Below are positions 1 through 6,440 of a stretch of DNA of 8,497 bases, piece by piece. The DNA is from Leptospiraceae bacterium (GTDB lineage: Bacteria; Spirochaetota; Leptospiria; Turneriellales; Turneriellaceae): assembly GCA_025057195.1 (NCBI GenBank), contig JANWWX010000042.1, positions 1-8,497 on the forward strand, read 5' to 3'. The notes beneath the pieces were generated by a model. The model was given only the letters and a program-made list of their open reading frames with translations, had not been told where the DNA came from and made no database searches. A program made the translations under genes and the position numbers. The number at the start of each line of letters is the position of its first letter. The first letter of the stretch is position 1.

Positions 1-615
1 ACGGCGCGTTTTCTTGCGTTACGGCAAAACGAAACCGAAGCCACACTCGGTCGGCCGCTCCAATATATATCATTGGGGGGAGGCTTCGGCGTCGATTACC
101 GCGCGCTCGATGCTGAGCCCGGCTTCGACCTTGCAGGTTTAGCGCAGGCCATTCAAGGCATTTTCCCCACGCACACGGAAATCCATTTTGAACCAGGCCG
201 CTTCATCTCTGCACCGATCGGCATCCTCGCCACACGGGTGCGCCACCTTAAGGCACGTACCGGCAAGGCGATTGCGATCATCGATGCTGCGATGAACGAC
301 CTCATCCGACCGATGCTCTACGAAGCATACCACCCCATTCTGCCAGTGGTAAGGCGCAACCATGAGCGCAATTACGACATTGTGGGTCCTGTCTGCGAAT
401 CGACGGACACTTTTGCGCAAAGCCGTGTGCTCAGCGAGCTGCGGGAAAAAGATTGGCTTGCGATTGGCTATGCCGGTGCCTATGGCTCGTGCATGAGCTC
501 CAACTTCAACTCGCGCCCACTGATTCCTGAGCTCTTGCTGGATAGCTTGGGCCGATTGCAGGTGGTGCGCCGGCCGCAGACGCTTGAGCACATGCTTAGC
601 CTGGAGCTGGGGTAG
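1..615 (+). CDS. lysA: Diaminopimelate decarboxylase, C-terminal part (5' end outside window)
   Basis: PLP-dependent decarboxylase that converts meso-diaminopimelate to L-lysine, the last step of the DAP lysine pathway, in the cytosol. The frame is open from base 1 to the TAG at 613-615, giving 204 visible residues, about half of a usual LysA (about 420). The glycine-rich phosphate-binding loop GGGFGVDY starts at base 76. FEPGRF (about base 187) binds the PLP phosphate and substrate. DAAMNDLIRP follows, then GPVCESTD with the active-site cysteine contributed across the dimer (about base 388), and finally GAYG with the PLP-contacting tyrosine and MSSNFNSRP (about bases 472-516). The TTG at 73 is an internal leucine, not the start, because conserved LysA sequence (LQYISLGGG) continues upstream of it. 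All expected C-terminal motifs are intact. A related amino-acid decarboxylase is possible, but CESxD with MSSNxNSRP fits DAP decarboxylase best. Confidence 0.95.
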   Translation, partial: TARFLALRQNETEATLGRPLQYISLGGGFGVDYRALDAEPGFDLAGLAQAIQGIFPTHTEIHFEPGRFISAPIGILATRVRHLKARTGKAIAIIDAAMNDLIRPMLYEAYHPILPVVRRNHERNYDIVGPVCESTDTFAQSRVLSELREKDWLAIGYAGAYGSCMSSNFNSRPLIPELLLDSLGRLQVVRRPQTLEHMLSLELG

Positions 616-698
616 TGGTAACACAGCCGTGCGCAAACCCTTCTATTCCTCATGTTTTAAATCAGGTACCAAAAAGGGTTTTTTAAAATCCCCAAAAG

Positions 699-726
699 AC
701 AAAAGGGCACAAAACAAAAGGGCACA
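699..726. repeat. Tandem 13-base direct repeat, period 15
   Basis: ACAAAAGGGCACA occurs exactly at 699-711 and again at 714-726. A third GGCAC lies at 740-744. Copies lie about one and a half helical turns apart. Two identical copies this close could be a protein-binding site or a relic of local slippage; the sequence alone does not say which. Confidence 0.6.
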
Positions 727-756
727 CAAACCACAACGAGGCACTAACACCAACGA

Positions 757-781
757 AGCGCATGATTTTGCGCTATTTTTT
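757..781 (+). terminator. Probable intrinsic terminator downstream of lysA
   Basis: AGCGCA (757-762) and TGCGCT (769-774) form a perfect 6-bp GC-rich stem with a 6-base loop. A and then six T residues (776-781) follow. The T-run is on the plus-strand side only, so it would stop transcripts leaving lysA, 141 bases past its stop codon. The stem is short, so termination may be partial. Confidence 0.55.
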
Positions 782-854
782 GCCAGTGTTTTGCCACTTT
801 TGGTGACAGGCTGACTTTGTGGCATGCATGGTTTTGGTTTTCATTAAAATTCCC

Positions 855-870
855 AAAAATCGCGATTTTT
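855..870. promoter_or_regulatory. Perfect 16-base palindrome, possible operator
   Basis: AAAAATCGCGATTTTT is an exact inverted repeat with no spacer, directly followed by more T residues and TTGTTA. As RNA it could form only a weak AU stem with a four-base loop, so a DNA site for a dimeric repressor or activator is the likelier reading. It abuts the candidate -35 element at 871-876. The regulator is unknown. Confidence 0.4.
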
Positions 871-899
871 TTGTTAGTGCTATTTAAGACAAAAATAAA
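871..899 (+). promoter_or_regulatory. Candidate sigma70-type promoter for the cnoX operon
   Basis: TTGTTA (871-876) and AATAAA (894-899) are separated by 17 bases; each matches the consensus at four of six positions. It would give a leader of about 100 bases before the ATG at 1004. AT-rich DNA produces many such matches, and TTGTAG at 937 with TATT-like sequence near 960 is an alternative. Weak evidence. Confidence 0.22.
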
Positions 900-1003
900 C
901 CCTAAACTCTGCAGCGCTTTCTATCTAAGCAAGGTGTTGTAGAGATTCCTTACGGGCATTCTATTTTACGTTATATCGAAAATTTTAATTTCATCTTAGT
1001 GTA

Positions 1004-1768
1004 ATGGAAATTCGGACCACAGATTTTGCTGAAAAAGTCATTGCTGAATCGCACCGCCGGCCGGTGGTTGTCGATTTTTGGGCCCCCTGGTGTGCGCCCT
1101 GCCGGATTTTGGGGCCAATCCTCGAGCAATTGGAAAAGGAGTATGCGGGAAAATTCCTTCTTGCTAAAGTCAACACCGATGCGGAACCGCAGTTGGCGCA
1201 GCAATACCAAGTGATGGGTATTCCCGACGTCAAAATTTTCCAGCAAGGGAAAATCGCTGCAGGCTTTGTTGGCGTGCGCCCACCTGAATTCATCCGCGAG
1301 CTACTCGACCAATTCATTGTCCCCGATGGCTATGATAGAATTTTACAGCTTGCGGCAAGCGACCCACACAAAGCAAAAAAGCTCTTGCTGGAATCTGCGC
1401 TGCGCGGCAAATACCGCGACGAGGCAGCTTGGTCTGTAGTGCGTGCGCTGCTGCGAGAAAAAAAGCCCGACACAACTGCTGTGCGCGAATGCCTATCGCT
1501 CATCCCCGAGGTCGGCTCTACGCGCAGCGATGCCCGCAACGCCGCACTGGCACTCCTCGAACGGGGAAACAGCCAAGAATTAGTCACACTATTTTCAGAA
1601 GATGAATCTCGTATTCGCTCTGCTTTAGAAACCTGGCTGGCTAAAGTGGAAGTGCGCGACGAAAAAGAAAAACACAAGGAACTCATGGTACAGGCATTCC
1701 AGATTTTGGGGAATGACCATCCCCTGGTTTTGGAATACCGGCGGAAATTGGCGCAGGCAATTTACTGA
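1004..1768 (+). CDS. cnoX: CnoX/YbbN-like thioredoxin-domain co-chaperone with C-terminal TPR-like region
   Basis: The protein has 254 residues; E. coli CnoX is somewhat longer at about 284. Residues 1-105 are a thioredoxin fold: VVVDFWAPWCAPCR carries the redox pair C30 and C33, and GIPDV holds the cis-proline at P74. Residues 110-254 are helical, and the end (DHPLVLEYRRKLAQAIY) matches the characteristic CnoX terminus, which argues against a plain thioredoxin. CnoX proteins hold unfolded clients, protect their cysteines and pass them to GroEL/DnaK. E. coli CnoX lacks a full CxxC, whereas this one has CAPC and could be an active reductase, as reported for some alphaproteobacterial homologues. 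No signal peptide, so cytosolic. The ATG at 1004 is the only start that keeps the whole thioredoxin fold; it has no visible Shine-Dalgarno. It is the first gene of the plus-strand run. Confidence 0.85.
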   Translation: MEIRTTDFAEKVIAESHRRPVVVDFWAPWCAPCRILGPILEQLEKEYAGKFLLAKVNTDAEPQLAQQYQVMGIPDVKIFQQGKIAAGFVGVRPPEFIRELLDQFIVPDGYDRILQLAASDPHKAKKLLLESALRGKYRDEAAWSVVRALLREKKPDTTAVRECLSLIPEVGSTRSDARNAALALLERGNSQELVTLFSEDESRIRSALETWLAKVEVRDEKEKHKELMVQAFQILGNDHPLVLEYRRKLAQAIY

Positions 1769-3259
1769 GTGGTGCAAAAAATTAAGGATTTTTGGCAAAA
1801 GCACCCTTTAGCCAGCGCGCTACTCATCGCGTTGGTGATCCGCACGATTGCAGCGTTTCGCAACTACGGGCCTTTTGCACACGACGATTTCATCAACATC
1901 ATCGATCCAGCGCTGCAATACCTATTTACTGGAAAAATGTCACCCAACGACCCACTGCGTTTTGCTGCCTTCCCCTATGCCTTCGCTGCACTCATGCAGC
2001 CGCTTTACGCCTTGGGCGTGCGCCGTGTCGATTTTTTGGTGAGCTTTGGTTATTTCATCCTTGCCTGCATTTCACTTTTGCAGATTGTCGCCATCTACCG
2101 CATTGGGGATTTGCTTTTCAGTGAAAGGACACGCAACGCGCTGGCACTTTTTGCCGCCAGCTGGGCAGTTGTGCCGCTGTTCAGCCACAGTACGGATTTA
2201 GCGACCCCAAGCTACCTCCTCATGTCTTTCGCTATTTTTTATTTGATTAAAGCGTTTCCAGAGAATTTTGGCCTGCCCATACAACAAAATCGGTGGTGGC
2301 CTGCAGCAGTTGCCGGATTTTTTGTATCGGCGGCAGTCCTTTTCCGCTTTTCGCTGGCACCAGTGTATTTTGCCCTCGCGCTTTGGATTCTTTTGTGTGC
2401 AAAACAAAAAATTAAATCGCTTACTTTTTTTGCACTCGGCGGACTTGCCACCACGCTGCTCATGGTGGGAATCGAGCTTTTGGGTGGGCAACGGCCGTTT
2501 TCGACTGCCATCGAATTCATCCGCTACAATTTTGCCATGCATGTAAAAACCCAGTCTTATGGCACGATGCCTTGGTATACCTATCTCGGGCTTTCGCTGC
2601 TTTTCCCACTGCCGGGAATCGGCCTCATTTTTTGGCCGTATATGCTGCGCCTAATGGGGCAGTGCCGTTTCCAGGCATTGACAGTCATTTATATTGCCTT
2701 TTTGGTTTCGCACTCGTTGGTTGCTTTCAAGCTCGATCGTTATTTCATTCCCATGCTACCGGTGCTTTCGGTTTTTCTTTTTGCGGTCATGGAATATTAC
2801 GGAGATAAATCGCTGGTGCGCCATGGCTTTCGGGCATTTTGGCTCGTTAATGGCCTACTCATCTTGCCTTTGGCGTTGACCATGCAGCAGCGTGCCGGCG
2901 TGGACGGTGCTATTTTTGCCGGTAGCGTCGATGCGCCGCTTTTTGTCAGCAAGATCGAGCCGTGGCGTCCGGGTTATTACGGCTACCATAAGGTTCCGCC
3001 GCACTTTGCAGAAAAAGAAATCGACATCGTGCGCACGGCGCAGGAAAAAAACTACCAGCGGTTTTATGTTTACCGTTTTCTTTATTACACCGAGCAGGAA
3101 TTGCAGGAATTCCAAAAGCAAGGTTTTTCCTGCCAGCTCGAACGCACGTTCCGTCCTGACTTGGCAGAACGCATCGCTATCTGGCTTAATCCAGAGATGA
3201 ACCGGCGGCGTGACGACACAACACTCTATCTCTGCAAGGCTGTGGGAAAAAACCATTGA
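1769..3259 (+). CDS. Polytopic GT-C glycosyltransferase (GT22/GT39/ArnT-like)
   Basis: A 496-residue membrane protein with about nine to ten hydrophobic segments. These start at residues 14-29 and include roughly 90-113, 124-137, 146-160, 178-208, 217-238, 270-296, 303-320, 326-341 and 356-371. The acidic pair in AHDDF (residues 37-41), just after the first membrane segment, sits where GT-C enzymes keep the catalytic aspartates. The stretch HSLVAFKLDRYFIPMLP (about 315-331) resembles the HKExRFxxPxxP motif of GT22 mannosyltransferases. A soluble tail of about 125 residues follows the last segment. Such enzymes transfer a sugar from a polyprenyl-phosphate donor on the outer face of the cytoplasmic membrane. 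Acceptor and sugar are unknown. GTG start immediately after the cnoX TGA, with only a weak upstream GCAGG, so translation is probably coupled. The next gene supplies the likely donor. Confidence 0.75.
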   Translation: MVQKIKDFWQKHPLASALLIALVIRTIAAFRNYGPFAHDDFINIIDPALQYLFTGKMSPNDPLRFAAFPYAFAALMQPLYALGVRRVDFLVSFGYFILACISLLQIVAIYRIGDLLFSERTRNALALFAASWAVVPLFSHSTDLATPSYLLMSFAIFYLIKAFPENFGLPIQQNRWWPAAVAGFFVSAAVLFRFSLAPVYFALALWILLCAKQKIKSLTFFALGGLATTLLMVGIELLGGQRPFSTAIEFIRYNFAMHVKTQSYGTMPWYTYLGLSLLFPLPGIGLIFWPYMLRLMGQCRFQALTVIYIAFLVSHSLVAFKLDRYFIPMLPVLSVFLFAVMEYYGDKSLVRHGFRAFWLVNGLLILPLALTMQQRAGVDGAIFAGSVDAPLFVSKIEPWRPGYYGYHKVPPHFAEKEIDIVRTAQEKNYQRFYVYRFLYYTEQELQEFQKQGFSCQLERTFRPDLAERIAIWLNPEMNRRRDDTTLYLCKAVGKNH

Positions 3260-4803
3260 TTTTGGCAAGCCCGGCTGCACTCGCACTCCTGGCACCTGAA
3301 ATAGCACAGCTTTTGGCCCGCTTGATCCGCTGCTACGCCCCCCGGTCGGTAGAAACACTCTGCTCCAGATTGCCACAAATCCCGCTGGCGGATCTTCTGC
3401 CGCTGCGCTGTGTGCGCCGTGGTGGCGATATTGTTGTTGCCCCACCCTGGCCGCGCGTGCAAGGCAAGTTCTGTATCATTGTGTTGCGTGACCGTCGCGA
3501 GGAGTTAACGCTGCGGCAAAAGGGTGTGCCTCCCGGTTATCGGGAATGTGCCTATTTGCACTTCGGGCTTTTCATCTTGCCGTTTTTGTGGCTGCGTTTT
3601 TTTTCGGGCGGGCGGTGGCTCTTGCGCAAAATTTTTGCGCTCGAAATCCGCCTACATCCTTATCTGAAACTTTTGGGCGGGATCGGCGCGCTGTGGCTTT
3701 TGGAAAAAAATCGGCCAGTCGTGCCGCGGCGACGGTTGCAACTTTCGTGCGTCATCCCGGCCTATAACGAGGCAGAGCGCCTGCCGCGCTACCTTGCTGA
3801 AATCCGCCGCTACCTCAAAGCACGGCGGCTGCGTTATGAGATTGTCATTGCTGACGACGGCAGCACCGACGGCACTGCGGAAATAGCACAGCGATTTGGC
3901 AGCGAAGTCAGAATGCTGCGTCTTTATGAAAATTTTGGCAAAGGTGCAGCCGTGCGCGAAGGGGTCTTGGCCGCACAGGGGGAATTCATCCTTGTGGCCG
4001 ACGCCGACGGCGCCACACCCATCCACGAGCTGGCACGGCTCGAGAAGGCCATCGCAGGTGGGGCAGATATTGCGATCGGCTCACGCTATGTGCCAGGCAG
4101 TGTCATCGAACGCAAGCAGGGCGTTTTACGCCGTATTGTGAGCCGCACGGGGAATTGGCTCATCCGGCTGCTTTTGGGCTTGCCTTATCGTGATACACAG
4201 TGTGGCTTCAAGCTCTTTACGCGCAGCGCGGCATTCTACCTTTTCCGCCAGCTGACCAACACCCGCTTTGGCTATGATTTTGAAATCCTGAAGCGGGCAG
4301 AACTTTTTGGGCTCAGCGTGGCCGAAGTGCCGGTGCGCTGGACCGATCAGCAGGGCAGCAAAGTGACGTGGAAACTCGCGCTGCGGGTTTTGAGCGAGCT
4401 TTTGCGTTTCCGCTTTGGCCATCTCGCCAAATTTTTTGTGGTGGGAGTTTTTAACACCCTTGCCGACTTCAGCGTGCACAACATCCTGATTGTGGCTTTT
4501 GGCTATGGCAATGCGCTGCGCCAGCTTTATTACATGATCATGTCATTCCTTTTTGCGAATTTATTGGCCTTTTGCTTGCATAGCGGTTTTACTTTTCGCC
4601 GGCGCGCAGCATACCTCCGCTTTTTCACTGTCTCGGCTTTCACGCTGAGTCTATCCTCTCTGCTTTTTTATGGATTGAACCGGCTCTATAACTCCCACGA
4701 CAGTGTGGCTTTAGCCAACCTGTTTAAATTCTCCACTGTTGCGGTAAGTTTCATTACCAACTATTTTGGTTACCGCTTTTGGGTTTACCGCTACGCAGTC
4801 TGA
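3256..4803 (+). CDS. Fusion: unknown N-terminal region + GT2 polyprenyl-phosphate glycosyltransferase + GtrA membrane domain
   Basis: The protein has 515 residues. Residues 164-385 are a GT2 enzyme of the dolichyl-phosphate glucose/mannose synthase type: SCVIPAYNEAERL, DDGSTDG (200-206), nucleotide- and metal-binding DAD (249-251), GSRY and QCGFKLF (315-321). Residues 387-515 form a GtrA-family domain with four predicted membrane helices (about 391-412, 423-442, 454-475, 485-505). Known roles: GT2 moves a sugar from a nucleotide donor to polyprenyl phosphate, and GtrA is implicated in flipping or anchoring that lipid. Residues 1-160 match nothing I recognise; they are arginine-rich with a hydrophobic stretch at about 100-118. 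The only early start is TTG at 3256, overlapping the previous gene's TGA (TTGA), with no good Shine-Dalgarno; GTG at 3412 is an alternative. The glycosyl donor made here probably feeds the neighbouring GT-C enzyme. Confidence 0.92.
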   Translation: MILASPAALALLAPEIAQLLARLIRCYAPRSVETLCSRLPQIPLADLLPLRCVRRGGDIVVAPPWPRVQGKFCIIVLRDRREELTLRQKGVPPGYRECAYLHFGLFILPFLWLRFFSGGRWLLRKIFALEIRLHPYLKLLGGIGALWLLEKNRPVVPRRRLQLSCVIPAYNEAERLPRYLAEIRRYLKARRLRYEIVIADDGSTDGTAEIAQRFGSEVRMLRLYENFGKGAAVREGVLAAQGEFILVADADGATPIHELARLEKAIAGGADIAIGSRYVPGSVIERKQGVLRRIVSRTGNWLIRLLLGLPYRDTQCGFKLFTRSAAFYLFRQLTNTRFGYDFEILKRAELFGLSVAEVPVRWTDQQGSKVTWKLALRVLSELLRFRFGHLAKFFVVGVFNTLADFSVHNILIVAFGYGNALRQLYYMIMSFLFANLLAFCLHSGFTFRRRAAYLRFFTVSAFTLSLSSLLFYGLNRLYNSHDSVALANLFKFSTVAVSFITNYFGYRFWVYRYAV

Positions 4804-4813
4804 TTGCCGCAGC

Positions 4814-4819
4814 GGAGGG
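4814..4819 (+). promoter_or_regulatory. Shine-Dalgarno GGAGGG with unusually long spacing before thyX
   Basis: This is the strongest Shine-Dalgarno match I found in the window, yet 17 bases, including a run of seven A, separate it from the ATG at 4837. An in-frame TAA at 4831-4833 excludes any earlier start in this frame. The optimum is about 5-9 bases, so either it works poorly or the A-run is folded or bound. Confidence 0.45.
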
Positions 4820-4836
4820 TAAAAAAAGTTTAACCT

Positions 4837-6378
4837 ATGGCAGCGGCACACTGGCTGGATGACCTCAAGACCCGCTACGCAGTGCCGTTGGCAAATTCGC
4901 CTTTGCGCGTGCGCCTGATTGCCTGGACCCAAAATCCCTTTGATCTGGCCGCGGCCTCGGCACGCACCTGCTATAGCTCACGCGGTTTGATTTTACCGGA
5001 AGACATGCACGCCAACGATAAGGCGCGCGAGTTACGCAACAAAGTCGCCCGTGCCACGCTGCGCTCGGGGCACCATACCACACGCCAGCATGCGCATTTT
5101 GTTTTTGGCATTGAAAATATTTCGCGGCAACTCATCTGGCAGCTTTTGCATGCACACCCTTATTATAACTCAGAGCAGGTCTCGCAGCGCTATGTGCCGA
5201 TCCGCAACGACCGCACTTGGTATAGCTTGCCACAGAGCTTGGCACATCACGCTGAAGTGCATACTCTACACCAAGCAGCGTACGAAACGTATCGGCTTTT
5301 GATCGAAACCCTGCGGCCGGTTGTGGAAAAAATTTTTTTTTCCATCCATCGCTTAAAGGCGCGCCACCCTGAGCAGCATGCCGGGACTATTGAGAAACGC
5401 TGCATGGAAGTTGCGCGCTATGTTATGCCAGTTTCCACGGTGGCATACCTTTACCATACCGTGAGTGCCTTGACCCTCATGCGCTATGCCCGCATGCTGC
5501 TTTGGTTCAATTCTGAGGAGGCAGTGGTCTTGGGTATCCATCTTTTTGAATTAGTGCGTGGCCTTGACCCTGACCTCTTTGCGGAATTGCCCGAGCCCCT
5601 GCCGCCCCCCGAACGTAGCTTTGATCCCCTTTCGGCAGGACGTAGCAATCGGGAGCATGACCAGATGCTCAATGGCAAATCGGCGGCGCTTGTTTCTGCT
5701 TCGGTGGCGGCGCTTTTTGCTGACAGCGGCTGCACCGTGCTCAAGCCTGAGGTGCGTTCGGCGTTGGATTTCCACCGTAACCCACTTTTGGGCGATGTGT
5801 TCTATCCGGGCACGCTTGATGAAACCACACGCATACTGAACCACGCACACTTTACTTTTCGCAAAAAACTTTCGCACACGGCCGACTCACAGGAACAACG
5901 CCACCGCACATTGCCCGGCAATCGACCACACCTCGCAAGCCAGATTTCACTTGAGGAAGACTATATTGTGCCAACGCTCATCCGCGAGTCACCACAGGCA
6001 GAATCCATTTACCGTTCTTTCATGGAAAAAAATTTTTCGCTGCTGCGCCAGCTTTGGTATGAAAGCGATGTCCCACGTGAGGATCTGGTCTATCTTTTAC
6101 CGAATGCCTTTCCGGTGCGCTACCTTGAGTCGGGTGATCTTTACAATTTTTACCACAAATGGAAGTCGCGGCTCTGCTACAATGCGCAAGAGGAAATTTT
6201 TTATTCCGCGCATGCCGAGGTCAGTGCGGTGCGCGCGCTATGGCCGGAGCTGGGGCGCTACCTTGGTCCTCCGTGTGTGGTGCGCGAACATTTGCGCCCA
6301 CGCTGCCCTGAAGGCGACCACTTCTGCGGCATCAAGGTGTGGCAGATCCCGTTGGAAAATTATTCGCGTATTATATAG
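4837..6378 (+). CDS. thyX: Tandem-domain flavin-dependent thymidylate synthase family protein
   Basis: ThyX makes dTMP from dUMP using FAD, NADPH and methylenetetrahydrofolate in the cytosol. At 513 residues this is about twice the usual length (about 220-250). The N-terminal half (about 24-250) has SARTCYSS, SGHHTTRQHAHF, FGIENISRQ, SEQVSQRYV (112-120) and ARYVMP (193-198). In it the classical RHRxxSxNxxSxR signature appears as HAHPYY followed by NSEQVSQR, so the RHR triad is lost. The C-terminal half (about 310-475) repeats the fold: SHTADSQEQRHR (346-357) lines up with the same signature, LLPNAFP with the ARxxLP segment, and SRLCYNAQEEI (444-454) with the conserved RLxxxAQxEI substrate-binding helix. 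A closing cluster with C480, C490, H495 and C497 may bind metal. Long two-domain ThyX proteins are known, for example in Chlamydiae (from memory). It lies 33 bases after the GT2-GtrA gene and is probably cotranscribed. Confidence 0.87.
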   Translation: MAAAHWLDDLKTRYAVPLANSPLRVRLIAWTQNPFDLAAASARTCYSSRGLILPEDMHANDKARELRNKVARATLRSGHHTTRQHAHFVFGIENISRQLIWQLLHAHPYYNSEQVSQRYVPIRNDRTWYSLPQSLAHHAEVHTLHQAAYETYRLLIETLRPVVEKIFFSIHRLKARHPEQHAGTIEKRCMEVARYVMPVSTVAYLYHTVSALTLMRYARMLLWFNSEEAVVLGIHLFELVRGLDPDLFAELPEPLPPPERSFDPLSAGRSNREHDQMLNGKSAALVSASVAALFADSGCTVLKPEVRSALDFHRNPLLGDVFYPGTLDETTRILNHAHFTFRKKLSHTADSQEQRHRTLPGNRPHLASQISLEEDYIVPTLIRESPQAESIYRSFMEKNFSLLRQLWYESDVPREDLVYLLPNAFPVRYLESGDLYNFYHKWKSRLCYNAQEEIFYSAHAEVSAVRALWPELGRYLGPPCVVREHLRPRCPEGDHFCGIKVWQIPLENYSRII

Positions 6379-6440
6379 CAATTACTACGAGCTCACTGGA
6401 AACACATAATGGTTTTGCAAACTTTGCTGGGCTATTTGTC
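6379..6440. other. 62-base convergent gap between thyX and the pseudouridine synthase gene
   Basis: The two genes converge here with TAG at 6376-6378 and, on the minus strand, TAA at 6441-6443. I see no strong hairpin with a T-run for either direction: the GCAAA/TTTGC pair near 6417-6427 leaves a one-base loop and cannot fold. Termination may be Rho-dependent or lie inside the opposing genes. Confidence 0.5.

Larger units (their letters stand above)
616..1003. other. 388-base AT-rich intergenic region between lysA and cnoX
   Basis: No convincing gene lies here: two short open frames overlapping it lack ribosome-binding sites and family resemblance. The stretch is rich in A- and T-tracts. In order it holds a tandem 13-base repeat, a hairpin followed by a T-run, a perfect 16-base palindrome and a candidate promoter, each listed separately. 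The last 100 bases before the cnoX ATG are very AT-rich and contain no purine-rich Shine-Dalgarno sequence. Confidence 0.7.

Noticed and set aside
139..636. 165-residue minus-strand open frame across lysA
   Set aside because: It lies antisense to a gene with strong LysA motifs and its translation resembles no family; a typical shadow frame.
792..824. TGCCAC/GTGGCA inverted repeat as a second terminator
   Set aside because: Only a 6-bp stem with a 21-base loop and no T-run after it; too weak to call.
584..825. Two short open frames in the lysA-cnoX gap (584-814 plus, 643-825 minus)
   Set aside because: Neither has a Shine-Dalgarno or recognisable domain, one begins inside lysA, and both are composed of A/T-tract-driven lysine or hydrophobic residues. 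They also run through the probable terminator.
2855..3445. 196-residue minus-strand open frame under the GT-C and GT2 genes
   Set aside because: It is antisense to well-supported coding sequence on both sides of the junction, with no ribosome site or family resemblance. I considered it because the opposite N-terminal region is unrecognised, but the plus frame continues smoothly into the GT2 domain.
5327..5341. A6T9 homopolymer run in thyX, possible programmed frameshift
   Set aside because: The zero frame is open and ThyX motifs continue in the same frame on both sides, so no frameshift is needed. Similar runs at 3597-3604 and 6026-6037 are also in uninterrupted frames.
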